A stretch of 64,000 nucleotides of DNA from Thermoplasma volcanium GSS1 (lineage in GTDB: Archaea > Thermoplasmatota > Thermoplasmata > Thermoplasmatales > Thermoplasmataceae): the NCBI RefSeq assembly GCF_000011185.1, contig NC_002689.2, positions 186,001-250,000 of the forward strand, given 5' to 3'. A program made the translations under genes and the position numbers. A model generated the notes under the pieces. That model did no database searches. It worked only from the letters and a program-made list of their open reading frames with translations, and had not been told where the DNA came from. Below, piece after piece: positions 35,806-44,905 of the stretch. Position 1 is the stretch's first letter. Each line of letters begins with the position of its first letter.

Positions 35806-36171
35806 TTACTCGCCTAATAACACTTTGGCTGCCTTTATGGGGACGATACATATCATCCTTGTATCTTCCTCTGCATTCATTCCGTGTTCCACATTTGGCG
35901 GTATGAATATAAAATCATCTTGCCCAGCCATATACTCCTGTTCGCCTAGCTTTACTTTAACTTTCCCTGATATTATGAATATTTCGTGTTCGTAGTCGTG
36001 GTGATGGTGAGGCGTCGACTTTCCTTTTTGGACAGTTATGAGCCTCATTGAGTAATTTTTTGCACCGTTTTTATGCGTAATTAACCATTTAATAACTGCA
36101 CCACCATCCATAACGTCTCCTTTGACCTCTTCAGAAGATTTTACATAACCATTGGAAACTTCTGCATTCAT
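35806..36171 (-). CDS. cupin-domain protein
   Basis: A 121-residue single-domain cupin. Motif 1 is TPHHHHDYEHEIFIISG and motif 2 is FIFIPPNVEHGMNA, giving a 3-His/1-Glu metal site. The substrate is unknown; small cupins act as isomerases, dioxygenases or metal-binding regulators. It lies upstream of trmB, transcribed in the same direction but separated by 33 bases, and is divergent from the molybdopterin oxidoreductase gene. Confidence 0.88.
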   Translation of the reverse strand: MNAEVSNGYVKSSEEVKGDVMDGGAVIKWLITHKNGAKNYSMRLITVQKGKSTPHHHHDYEHEIFIISGKVKVKLGEQEYMAGQDDFIFIPPNVEHGMNAEEDTRMICIVPIKAAKVLLGE

Positions 36172-36255
36172 GCTTTTACATGCGGTCTTTTTATAAATAG
36201 ATTTTTCAGCCGAGATGTTAAAGTAACTCTATATATACTGTTTAAATGTTTCTCT

Positions 36256-36861
36256 ATGGATAGAATATCTGTTAAAAATCCTGGACAACGCTATATTAAG
36301 AATTTCATAATATACGATGCCTTAGGCGAACCTGACATAGATATAAGAAAATGGAAATTATGTGTGAATGGCTTGGTGGATAAGGTAAAATGTTATTCTT
36401 TTTCTGATTTACAGAGCATGAGACAGCTGGAGTACATATCTGACTTCAACTGCGTGACTAGGTGGTCTATAAAAGACATCGTCTGGAAAGGGCCATCGTT
36501 AAAGGAAATAATAGAAAATAGCGGGCCGAAGAGGGAAGCACGATGGGTTATGTTTTGGTCGGCGGATGGTTATTCAACGCCTGTACCGATTGAATATGCT
36601 ATGGATGAGAAGGCTATTATAGCCATATCGATGAACGGAGCTCCGTTAAAGAAAGAAAATGGATATCCTGCCAGGCCTTTTCTCCCCCAACTGTACGGAT
36701 GGAAGAGTGCAAAATGGATCACAGAAATTGAGCTTATTCCAGAGTATAAGGATGGATACTGGGAAGCCTATGGATATGCTGAAGTAGGCCGTATAGAGGA
36801 AGAAGAAAGATTTAAAGGAGATGAATGGAAAAGAATAAGAAGAAACTCAAAGATGGCATGA
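36256..36861 (+). CDS. molybdopterin-dependent oxidoreductase, sulfite oxidase/YedY-like
   Basis: A 201-residue protein consisting of only the molybdopterin-binding domain. The molybdenum-ligand Cys is in FNCVTRWS, followed by IVWKGPSLKEI, and the C-terminal RPFLPQLYGWKSAKWITEIEL motif of this family. No heme, dimerisation domain or Tat signal is visible, so it should act in the cytoplasm. That is unusual, because YedY is exported. A sulfite, sulfoxide or other reductase role is possible. Promoter AT-rich sequence at 36215-36250 is shared with the divergent cupin gene. Confidence 0.88.
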   Translation: MDRISVKNPGQRYIKNFIIYDALGEPDIDIRKWKLCVNGLVDKVKCYSFSDLQSMRQLEYISDFNCVTRWSIKDIVWKGPSLKEIIENSGPKREARWVMFWSADGYSTPVPIEYAMDEKAIIAISMNGAPLKKENGYPARPFLPQLYGWKSAKWITEIELIPEYKDGYWEAYGYAEVGRIEEEERFKGDEWKRIRRNSKMA

Positions 36862-36876
36862 ATATAAATAGTACGA

Positions 36877-38106
36877 TCATTTGTTGTTTAACCAGGAAGA
36901 TACAGCAGCAACCATAAGAATTGCAGACGATATTAAGAAGATATCAAGAATATTTTCGACCTTTACGTAAACTAGGTTCGCTATTATCGGGCCTACTGCC
37001 GTTGAAATGCTATTAAATAAAGTATAGAGCGAGGTTCTCTTTACTCTGCCTTCTCCACCAGAACCACTTACTACAAAGTTGAATCCAGATAATGAATACA
37101 CAGAAACGGGTATACTTGATAAGCTGAATAGTATCATAGCTTCGATAATATTCCTTACAAATATCCAAGCAAAAACAGTCATTGACAGAATAATAGAAGA
37201 AATAAGTAGCGATTTTCCATATCCATATCTAGAGATAAGGTTGTAACCAAGCTTCTGAGATGCAATGAAAACTAAGCTTCCGGCTATAAGTAAAAAGGTA
37301 TAAATAATAGAGCTAGAATTTAAATAATCCTTTCCTAATATAAAAAGTAAGATATAAGGTTGAGAGAAATTGTATCCGAGTGCAAAAATAGATACTGTAA
37401 ACAAAAGAATAAAAAATTTTTGGGAGGTGTAAGTTTTCTTCGATGTAATTTTAACATCATTGGTCTTTGCTTCTGGTATTTTTTTCATGATAGCTATTGA
37501 AGCTGAAGAAAATAGAAAGGAAACCGTAAATATGGTGAAGTAGTCGAACCCATGGAATTTTATAAATATAAATACTAGCATTGCTATAAAATAACCTATT
37601 AGGCCAGAAGCCCTCATAGCCATGTTTCTAACCGAAAAATATCGATCTCTTTTTTCCTCAGATATCAGCCCTGGAACCCAAAGAGTCCATGTGGTTCCTG
37701 ATAAAGATGCAAAAAATGCCCTAATTATAAGTAGTGCTATGAATATATAGAGGAAGTACGCCGGCCTGAACAGAATCAATATCGCAATTAAAAGCCATGG
37801 TAACCTATCAAGAAATGTAGTAATTATTGTTACAACTTTTAAGTTGTCTATCTTTTTGAGAATCCAATATGCTGAGAGCTGAGAAAACGGAACTGCAAGC
37901 AGAGGTATTCCAGTGATAAAGCCTACTGGAGCAACAGTACCGAATAAAAATATGGCAAGGGGTATAACATATTGCTGAGTTAGTGAACTGTATATTGCCC
38001 ATAATACTCCATCGCCTATTGAAAGATCCATTACTCTTTCTTCAGTCGTTCCACTTCCCAAGAATAACCGTATAATAACGTCCTTAATTGAAGAAGCAAA
38101 TACCAT
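36877..38106 (-). CDS. major facilitator superfamily transporter
   Basis: A 409-residue polytopic protein with about twelve hydrophobic helices and a loop 2-3 with positive residues (KKIDNLKVV). Charged MFS signatures are weak, so drug or metabolite export cannot be told apart. The start ATG at 38106 is preceded by an AT-rich stretch. It converges on the molybdopterin oxidoreductase gene and is divergent from the GH13 gene. Confidence 0.8.
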   Translation of the reverse strand: MVFASSIKDVIIRLFLGSGTTEERVMDLSIGDGVLWAIYSSLTQQYVIPLAIFLFGTVAPVGFITGIPLLAVPFSQLSAYWILKKIDNLKVVTIITTFLDRLPWLLIAILILFRPAYFLYIFIALLIIRAFFASLSGTTWTLWVPGLISEEKRDRYFSVRNMAMRASGLIGYFIAMLVFIFIKFHGFDYFTIFTVSFLFSSASIAIMKKIPEAKTNDVKITSKKTYTSQKFFILLFTVSIFALGYNFSQPYILLFILGKDYLNSSSIIYTFLLIAGSLVFIASQKLGYNLISRYGYGKSLLISSIILSMTVFAWIFVRNIIEAMILFSLSSIPVSVYSLSGFNFVVSGSGGEGRVKRTSLYTLFNSISTAVGPIIANLVYVKVENILDIFLISSAILMVAAVSSWLNNK

Positions 38107-38207
38107 TTCCCGTGGTGTATATTTTCAACAAATAAATCATTACTTGATAAATGCTTACAAAATTCAGAAACAAAGTGTTATAAAAGGTCATTTTCTATTT
38201 GTTATCA

Positions 38208-40058
38208 ATGGTAGAGGTAAAAATAATTAAATCAGATGGGTTCTTTAATGAAGTGCTTATTTCTTCGGACAAAAAAATTCACTTTGACACTGCTTATGCG
38301 GAAGGTGATTTTAATTGTTTTGGGGAAGGGAGTATTGTCTCCGAAACAACAGATGATTTAAAGTTTAAAATTGCAAATCTTATACCTGGAAAGTACCATT
38401 TCAAGATAGCTATCGATCAGTATAAAATCCTTAGAGAAGCTGAGAATAGATCCGGCTCATACTCGTTTTCAATATGGTTGGAAAAACCTTATCACAATCC
38501 AGATTATGCACAGTTTTGCGCGATTATTGACAAAAAACTTATGGACGTTCGAATAGCAGTACCAAAACACAGCATTTCCGTATCTATTTTTACGAAAGAT
38601 ACTTTAAAACCTGTATATTCCCGAAGAGCATCTTTTGATACTTTTGATGCAGTTGAGTATGTTTTTGATGGTATGTCAGATTATTATTTTGAAGTAGATA
38701 ATTCCAGGTTACCTAAGGAAGGATATTTCTCACCAAAAGTGCACATCGAACACGAAGGCGGATCAAAGATCATTTATCACATATTTCCAGATAGGTTTTT
38801 TAGAGTAGGCCCGCATCTGCCAACACTATCAAGATGGGGAGATAAACCTACTTTTTCAAGCTTCTTTGGAGGAAATTTGAGGGGGATAACCGAAAAAATA
38901 GGTTATATTAAGGCCCTCAATGTTGATACGATATACCTTAATCCAGTATATAAAAGCAAGTCGAATCATAGGTACGATGTTGACGATTACTTCTCTATAG
39001 ACGGATTGCTTGGCGGTGAACAGGATTTTATCGAGTTAGTCAACGAAGCTCATGAAAACGGTATTAAAATAGTTGCAGACATGGTGTTCAACCATACCTC
39101 AACGGATTTCCCCTATTTTTTGGATGCCCTTAAGAACGGAAAGAACTCTAAATACTGGAATTGGTACATATTTCATGGTGAAGGCGCAGCAGTATTTGAT
39201 GGTAGAGCAAAAGGAAAAACAAAACCATTATACGAAACTTTTATGGGAGTTGGGCGCATGCCTAAGTTAAATCACAAGAATGCAGAGGTAAGGAAGTTCT
39301 GCATAGACGTTATGAAATACTACAAGAACAAATTTGGAGTAGATGGCTTTAGATACGATGTTGCACACTCAATCTACCCTGAATTCTTTTTAGAAGCTGT
39401 CAAAGAATTTGGAAATGAGATGCTGCACATAGGGGAAGCATGGTGTCTTCCATCAATGTTCATGCTATCTGGATACTGGAATAGCTTTACAAATTATTAT
39501 CTAAGAAATGCGATTATAAAGTTTGTCCGTGAAGAAATAAATATAACCGAGTTTTATAATATGATTCAAAATATGATAATATCTTATGGTCCGCTTATTC
39601 AGCAGAATGTTATGAATATACTTGATTCACATGATACTGAAAGGATATTAAGGGCATTCAAGGGAAATAAAAAAAAGGTCAAGCTTGCCTATTCAATATT
39701 ATTTATGTTCGATGGATTTGCTACGATTTACTATGGGGATGAAGTTGGTCTTGACGGGGGCCGAGATCCTGATGACAGAAGATGTTTTCCTTGGGACAAT
39801 ATGGATGAAGATATGCTTCAATTCCTAAAAAAACTTGGAGAAATCAGAAGAATGTATCACACAGGTAGTGCCGGAATAATAACTGTAGAAGAGACTCAGG
39901 AATGCAAATATATAACTAGGTTAAGCGGTGAATCGATAATAAAGGTTGCAATTGCCAAGAAGCCAGTTACTTTAGAAGGTGAAATAATCTTGAGCAGTTG
40001 TGGAGAAAAGACAATTTATGAGGGAGATTTTGCTTTGTCTATAGCGAAATATGCATGA
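38208..40058 (+). CDS. GH13 alpha-amylase family enzyme (neopullulanase/cyclomaltodextrinase-like)
   Basis: A 616-residue enzyme. An N-terminal beta domain of about 180 residues resembles the CBM34-like module of neopullulanases. The barrel motifs are ADMVFNHTS, GFRYDVAHS with nucleophile D384, GEAW with acid/base E410, and LDSHDTER with stabiliser D476. No signal peptide is visible, so intracellular maltodextrin hydrolysis is likely. The longest frame opens with TTG at 38199, but TATA-like GTTATAAAAGG at 38177-38187 lies 26 bases before the ATG at 38208, which is chosen as a leaderless start. About 230 bases of AT-rich spacer follow before the tRNA. Confidence 0.92.
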   Translation: MVEVKIIKSDGFFNEVLISSDKKIHFDTAYAEGDFNCFGEGSIVSETTDDLKFKIANLIPGKYHFKIAIDQYKILREAENRSGSYSFSIWLEKPYHNPDYAQFCAIIDKKLMDVRIAVPKHSISVSIFTKDTLKPVYSRRASFDTFDAVEYVFDGMSDYYFEVDNSRLPKEGYFSPKVHIEHEGGSKIIYHIFPDRFFRVGPHLPTLSRWGDKPTFSSFFGGNLRGITEKIGYIKALNVDTIYLNPVYKSKSNHRYDVDDYFSIDGLLGGEQDFIELVNEAHENGIKIVADMVFNHTSTDFPYFLDALKNGKNSKYWNWYIFHGEGAAVFDGRAKGKTKPLYETFMGVGRMPKLNHKNAEVRKFCIDVMKYYKNKFGVDGFRYDVAHSIYPEFFLEAVKEFGNEMLHIGEAWCLPSMFMLSGYWNSFTNYYLRNAIIKFVREEINITEFYNMIQNMIISYGPLIQQNVMNILDSHDTERILRAFKGNKKKVKLAYSILFMFDGFATIYYGDEVGLDGGRDPDDRRCFPWDNMDEDMLQFLKKLGEIRRMYHTGSAGIITVEETQECKYITRLSGESIIKVAIAKKPVTLEGEIILSSCGEKTIYEGDFALSIAKYA

Positions 40059-40286
40059 ATTATATCTTATACTATTGAATGCAGTAAGTATAATTTATTA
40101 AAAACATGTATGTTAGTTCTGCCACAATAGTATGATATGAAGCATATTCAAAAGAGGCGATTTTTTCGATATGTAGGCATCAATGAACGAAAATATTTTT
40201 TCATAAAATACGATTTATATATCGTTATAACTATTTATGATACGTGAAAAACTTCATAATGAATCGCTTAAGATCAGATTTAAAGT

Positions 40287-40360
40287 GCTCCGGTCGGGAT
40301 TTGGACCCGAGTCGGGGGATTGAGAGTCCCTAATGCTTGGCCGGACTACACCACCGGAGC
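40287..40360 (-). tRNA. tRNA-Glu (CUC anticodon)
   Basis: A 74-base cloverleaf on the minus strand: acceptor GCTCCGG/CCGGAGC, D arm with GTGT and GCAT, anticodon loop CTCTCAA with CUC at positions 34-36, and a T arm TCGGG/CCCGA. Two oddities. The T loop reads TCCAAAT, so the universally conserved U55 is C. The anticodon stem has an A27:C43 mismatch. No CCA is encoded. Upstream on the minus strand (40375-40392) is AT-rich and could hold the promoter. Confidence 0.93.
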
Positions 40361-40398
40361 TTTAGGGGTAATTTCTTTTAATCATTTATTCTTTTTGC

Positions 40399-41640
40399 TT
40401 ATGGAATTTCTGCTATATCGTATTCTCCAGCCTGATGCATGAACTTAACTCCTGATCTGCGAGCCAGAATGAAAGTTATGGTAGATGATAGCAAATAGGC
40501 TCCAAGAAAAATGTATCCTGATACATAATGTTCATTGTATATAAATGACAAGATCGCTATCTCCATAACATAAATTATGAACCATAAGCCAGCCTTTACA
40601 TCTGCAATGACCCGATTTCCCCTTCCAGAGGATACAGCAAATAGCAGAAGAGATGGAACTAATAGCAGTGAAACTACCAGCACTTTCGAAAAAGAAGATA
40701 TCGATATGATTAGGCCGCTAAATACAAAAACTATCGCGGATACAATAACGATAAATGGCATCTTTATGCTGCTATACCTTTTTATCGATCCTATAACCCC
40801 TGAAGATACCGCTGACCCTATAAAAGATATCAGTAGGAGTATACCTAAAGTTTCGATTATCTGGTGCCAGCTCTTTAAGGTAACAAGAACAATCAATGAG
40901 ATAACAAAATTAAAAAGAAGCGCTCTTCGTGGGATCCCTGTGTTGTTATCTACTCTAAGAAAAAACGATGGAAGAGTCCCATTTTTTGAAAGTGCATAAA
41001 GGTTTCTTGAGTTTGATGCAACTGCAGCCATGGATGAGCCTGATGGCGAATAGATCGAATCGGCTATTATTAGTGTATATAGCCAGAACATATTAAATGA
41101 AACTGCAATGTCTGCAAATGGAGAAGGCAATGAAAGAAATGCCCATCCTTTGGATATATCGGACGCAGGTACGGAGCCTATAAAGGCTATTTGCAGAACA
41201 ACGTAGAACACAACGGAAAATATGATAACAAGGATCAGGGAAAGAGGCCCATCCCTCTTTGGGTTTCTGGATTCGCCAGCTAGGTTAATTACAGCCTGAA
41301 AACCAAGGTATGAGTAAACTATGCCTGAGGTTACAATAGCAGATACCACTGAAAACGGGCCATAAGGTGCAACTCCATATGCACTAAAGTTTCTAAGTTT
41401 AAATGAGACAAGGAAAAGAGTGACCATAGTTATAGTAGGAACAACCAGTTTCAGGGCAGTTATGGCATTTATTATCTTAGAAAATATTACAACACCAAAA
41501 TAATTTACCAGCACGAACAGTCCCATAAATGATATCGCAATTGCTAGGCCTACAGGAGTAAGAGCTCCATTGATATATAGGCCTGGCACGTAAGAAGACA
41601 TGTACTGGACCAAGCCGCTTGATTCACTTGGAGGGTTCAT
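40399..41640 (-). CDS. APC permease, C-terminal fragment (413 aa)
   Basis: This frame holds helices 3-12 of the broken amino-acid permease, ending at MHQAGEYDIAEIP. The first ATG at 41640 (MNPPSESSG) lies within the permease sequence rather than at a natural N-terminus; the same frame is open upstream to about 41726. Without repair of the frameshift, it lacks helices 1-2, which in this fold contribute to the substrate site. Confidence 0.8.
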   Translation of the reverse strand: MNPPSESSGLVQYMSSYVPGLYINGALTPVGLAIAISFMGLFVLVNYFGVVIFSKIINAITALKLVVPTITMVTLFLVSFKLRNFSAYGVAPYGPFSVVSAIVTSGIVYSYLGFQAVINLAGESRNPKRDGPLSLILVIIFSVVFYVVLQIAFIGSVPASDISKGWAFLSLPSPFADIAVSFNMFWLYTLIIADSIYSPSGSSMAAVASNSRNLYALSKNGTLPSFFLRVDNNTGIPRRALLFNFVISLIVLVTLKSWHQIIETLGILLLISFIGSAVSSGVIGSIKRYSSIKMPFIVIVSAIVFVFSGLIISISSFSKVLVVSLLLVPSLLLFAVSSGRGNRVIADVKAGLWFIIYVMEIAILSFIYNEHYVSGYIFLGAYLLSSTITFILARRSGVKFMHQAGEYDIAEIP

Positions 41641-41714
41641 TGAGTACGCCAGCCATAAAGTCCATCCGGTTATCGTTCCTGCTAAAGCTCCATTAGTATA
41701 GTAAGGATACCTAG

Positions 41715-41999
41715 TTATCCTCCGGCCTCGGACTTAAATCGCATTAATTGAGAGAACACTAGACCTACCATCAAGACAAGAGCCCCGCCTAACACCCAGG
41801 AAGCAATGGATGCTGGACCGGCTGCATTTGCAGCGTACAGCGGAGAAAAAAGCCAGCCAGATCCAATGACGCCTGTTATGCCTATCATGAATAGATCAAG
41901 AAGGCCAAGCTTTCTGCGGAACTTTCGCTCTTCGTTTTCTATTAAATTACTGTTGGTAATAGAATTTTCGAAACTAACGTTTTTTGTAGCGCCATTCAT
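41715..41999 (-). CDS. APC permease, N-terminal fragment (94 aa)
   Basis: The N-terminal 94 residues cover the cytoplasmic tail, helix 1 with the APC signature GLLDLFMIGITGVIGSGWLF, and helix 2 up to SEAGG, where a one-base deletion creates a TAA stop. It cannot transport alone. Confidence 0.75.
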   Translation of the reverse strand: MNGATKNVSFENSITNSNLIENEERKFRRKLGLLDLFMIGITGVIGSGWLFSPLYAANAAGPASIASWVLGGALVLMVGLVFSQLMRFKSEAGG

Positions 42000-42060
42000 T
42001 ATAGCAGGCTATATACATTATCTATAAAACTATTTCTGAATGTACGAATCAACAATTCAT

Positions 42061-43287
42061 CTAATTACTCTTGGTAATATACGATGTATTGGACGCTTTG
42101 TTCAACTTCGACCCTATCATGAGAGTTGCAATTGCAACTATAATACCAATCAAAAACACGGGGCCCCATAGGAACAACGAGTTAGATTCATACCTGTAGA
42201 GAAGTGATGTTCCGAGCACCGGAGCTATAGGTGAGATGAAGCCAACAAACAACGACATAGCTCCATAGTATTCCCCCCTTTTATCTGGAGGGGCCAGTTT
42301 TGCAACTATGGAGTTTGATACCGGCGATACTATGTTTTCGCCTATGGTAAGTACGACGACGTCTAGCGCTATTATCCAAAAAGAACTGAAGAAGGCGAGC
42401 GCAAAAAACCCAGACGCGTATACGATGCTTCCTATGGCTAGTTGTTGGAATCCATCCATTTTCCTTATGAGCCTTATGATAGGTATCTGCAATAATACTA
42501 CAGTTATGCCGTTTATTGAATACAAGATACCTACGCTTGAATTTGTGATCTTGTCAACTATCGATAGGAAAAGGGTTAGGGTTGTTCCCCATTGTCCAGA
42601 AACAAAATATGAAAGGCCTATTAAAGAGGCAACAAGCATAAAGGCTCTGTCGTTGAAAGGTATGCTGATTTTCCTATTCGTACGTGAGTATACTCCTGTT
42701 TCCGTTATCCATGCAAAATAAAGGATGAACTCTATAAGCGCCCCTATTGCACTGGCAAGAAATATGTAAGCGTAGGAATACTGTGCAATGAAGCCACCTA
42801 TCGCCGGTCCCACGGAAAAACCTATGTTTCCAGCTATCCTAAGTATGCCAAATCCATCGAGGCGCTCGTCCTCTGAAGTAACGTCCGCCATTATAACGCT
42901 GTCTGCTATCCACTGCACTACTGATAGCGGTTCTATGCTAAGGAATTCTATAATAATATAAATTGCCTGCATTCTGAGCATTATGGATATAGAAGTCAAG
43001 AAGAGGAGAATAGAAACTAAGAATGGTATTAAGACAGCGACTCTCCTTCTGCCTATTCTGTCTATAAGGTTTCCGCCGTAAACAGAGAAAGGCAGTGCTA
43101 TAACTGCCGTAAGGAAGAAAAGCACGCCCATAAAGTATACTGGTATGTGCCTTATCTCTGTCAAGTAAATTGGGACAAATATCCATATTTGCGACCTAGC
43201 AAGCACCCTTATGAATTGGGCGGATGAGACGACTATGACTGGCCTCTTTCTTGCTACCCTAAGAATGTGAGAGGAGGAAACGCTCAA
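42061..43287 (-). CDS. major facilitator superfamily transporter
   Basis: About 408-427 residues with twelve helices. Loop 2-3 carries GGNLIDRIGRRR, the MFS motif A, and RSQIWIFVPIYLTEI marks helix 1. The substrate is unknown, and a multidrug or metabolite exporter is plausible. The frame extends to a TTG at 43344; an in-frame TTG at 43287 begins closer to the first helix and is downstream of a TATA-like TTTAAAT near 43318, so the start is uncertain between these. It lies next to the broken permease, transcribed in the same direction. Confidence 0.8.
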   Translation of the reverse strand: MSVSSSHILRVARKRPVIVVSSAQFIRVLARSQIWIFVPIYLTEIRHIPVYFMGVLFFLTAVIALPFSVYGGNLIDRIGRRRVAVLIPFLVSILLFLTSISIMLRMQAIYIIIEFLSIEPLSVVQWIADSVIMADVTSEDERLDGFGILRIAGNIGFSVGPAIGGFIAQYSYAYIFLASAIGALIEFILYFAWITETGVYSRTNRKISIPFNDRAFMLVASLIGLSYFVSGQWGTTLTLFLSIVDKITNSSVGILYSINGITVVLLQIPIIRLIRKMDGFQQLAIGSIVYASGFFALAFFSSFWIIALDVVVLTIGENIVSPVSNSIVAKLAPPDKRGEYYGAMSLFVGFISPIAPVLGTSLLYRYESNSLFLWGPVFLIGIIVAIATLMIGSKLNKASNTSYITKSN

Positions 43288-43396
43288 AAGTATACCGTCA
43301 AGGCATCCTGTTGTGGATTTAAACTTATTTACGCATAGCTGCAATAATTAATTTAACGGCGATAAACGGGATTTTATTGATATAACCTTCTATATA

Positions 43397-43963
43397 TTAT
43401 GTCGTTCCGAAGTGATCTATGAACCAGTACCTGCTCTCTGCTGGGCAGAGAATCATCGTATTTGGGGTAACTCCAGTCATATCTATGTTTTCAAGTATCT
43501 CCTTGTGCTTCTTTTCCCATGTTTCCAGCTCCATTTCTGGAAACATAGCCGTCATGAGCCTGTGCTTGGCACGGAATAAGGAATCAGTCACCTCTGAGTT
43601 TACAGTTTCAGCGCTTTTCCAATAGCTTTCGAGGTAGGAGTTAACAGTAGTATTTATTATGTCAAGTACGTTTAGCTTAACAACAAATTCAGGTGAAGAT
43701 TTGTTTATATTTACATAATCTTCATAGAATTTTTTATATTTGCTTTCATCAGCGCCACAAAATGATACTCTCTCGGATAGTGATTCATCGGACATGATTA
43801 ATTTTATTTCTTCTCCATAGTTTCCAGAATCATAGTCTGAATGCGTCAAATAAGTTACGTATATTTTTGTTGGATTGAGTGACATTACATACCTGTAAAG
43901 AGTTCGGTAATCGTAACCAGCTATCTTACCGTGGAGCTTTCCTATGGTGGCAACAAAATACAT
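43397..43963 (-). CDS. conserved-looking protein of unknown function (188 aa)
   Basis: Not recognised. A 188-residue soluble protein starting MYFVATIGKLHG, with a hydrophobic strand KIYVTYLT after a helical stretch and a C-terminal strand TMILCPAESRYWFIDHF. This shape (VATIGKLHG at the start, a hydrophobic strand followed by a polar site at the end) weakly recalls the TraB/Tiki-like fold, but there is no convincing motif. The gene has its own AT-rich promoter region at 43965-44000 and lies divergent from the signal peptidase gene. Confidence 0.55.
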   Translation of the reverse strand: MYFVATIGKLHGKIAGYDYRTLYRYVMSLNPTKIYVTYLTHSDYDSGNYGEEIKLIMSDESLSERVSFCGADESKYKKFYEDYVNINKSSPEFVVKLNVLDIINTTVNSYLESYWKSAETVNSEVTDSLFRAKHRLMTAMFPEMELETWEKKHKEILENIDMTGVTPNTMILCPAESRYWFIDHFGTT

Positions 43964-44101
43964 AGTTGTATAAATCGAGGCATTATAATAAAGTTAGGGA
44001 TTCTTGCATATATAAATCCATTTGGTATAGAGCGAAAACAAGAAGGTATATTTGATGTTGATGCAAACAAGTAAAATACATTAGTTCATATTACCCCTTA
44101 A

Positions 44102-44905
44102 GTGTCCGCTCGTAATTTAATTAGGAAAAACATAGCGTATCTATTCGTAGTGGCAATAATAATATTCGTGTTAGCAGCAACCATTTATGGCGGGATATGG
44201 CCTCCATTTTCAGTTGTAGAATCTGAAAGCATGGAGCACGGCAGCTCATGGGAGCCGGGCGTTATTAACACTGGCGATATAGTATTGCTCAAAAAGGTTA
44301 ATGATCCACTAAATAACATAGTAACGTACGTTGATGGCAGATCCATTGGTTTCAAAACTTACGGCGAATATGGAGATGTAATATTGTATAATGCCCCGGA
44401 TGGCGAGATAATTATCCACCGCGCCATGTTTTACCTAACTTGGGATAATGGAAATCCTGTTGTATACGGATACCATGGCCAAAGCTGGATCAAGGTAACG
44501 AAGGAATACGTGATCATCTACAACTGCAGTTACAACGGAAGAAACCTCTTCGTCAGCCTGAAGGGCATGGAAAACGAGAGTGGCTTCATAACTGTCGGCG
44601 ATCACAACCTCGCTACTTCCAAAGAGTTTTTGTCGCAGTATGATGCATACATTGCTGCAGATCAGAATATATTCGGTTTTCCGCCTGTACCTCCATCAAA
44701 GGTAGTTGCGGTTGCTTATGGGCAGATACCCTGGCTCGGCCTTATAAAGCTAAATATAATGCGTCTCTACGGCGAATGGCCGTACTACAATGAAGTGCCG
44801 AAAAATGCCTATACTTACCTGCTCTCTCTCATAGCTTCTATTATAATTATTCCCTATGCATCTATTAATATATATAAGAAAATTAAAAAAAAGGTGAAGG
44901 TTTAA
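44102..44905 (+). CDS. signal peptidase I (archaeal type)
   Basis: A 267-residue membrane protease of family S26 that removes signal peptides. Helix 1 spans residues about 10-32, with a second C-terminal helix around 238-258. The catalytic Ser is S43 in ESESM, and the second catalytic residue is H106 in IIIHRAMFY; archaeal enzymes use His where bacteria use Lys. The start is a GTG at 44102, 26 bases from a TATA-like GTAAAATAC near 44070-44078, so leaderless initiation is likely. It exceeds minimal Sec11 length, with an insertion between Ser and His. Its end overlaps the convergent peroxiredoxin gene by 4 bases. Confidence 0.9.
   Translation: MSARNLIRKNIAYLFVVAIIIFVLAATIYGGIWPPFSVVESESMEHGSSWEPGVINTGDIVLLKKVNDPLNNIVTYVDGRSIGFKTYGEYGDVILYNAPDGEIIIHRAMFYLTWDNGNPVVYGYHGQSWIKVTKEYVIIYNCSYNGRNLFVSLKGMENESGFITVGDHNLATSKEFLSQYDAYIAADQNIFGFPPVPPSKVVAVAYGQIPWLGLIKLNIMRLYGEWPYYNEVPKNAYTYLLSLIASIIIIPYASINIYKKIKKKVKV

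Larger units (their letters stand above)
40399..41999 (-). pseudogene. amino-acid permease (APC superfamily) interrupted by one frameshift
   Basis: Two frames on the minus strand together make one APC permease of about 530 residues. The N-terminal frame (41715-41999, 94 aa) ends at SEAGG plus a TAA stop. The continuation, in the minus-one frame, reads ITRYPYYTNGALAG and runs into the C-terminal frame. Restoring one A near 41718 (GGA-ATA) joins them without loss, giving the usual GG-x-x-RYP-x-Y segment after helix 2. Either a true inactivating deletion, a frameshift used on purpose, or a sequencing error. The combined protein would import amino acids. Start ATG at 41999, with TATA about 26 bases upstream. 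Confidence 0.85.

Noticed and set aside
40200-40240. Palindrome-like ACGAT...ATCGT sequence before the tRNA
   Set aside because: AT-rich symmetry is common by chance here; it is on neither gene's promoter side at a sensible distance.
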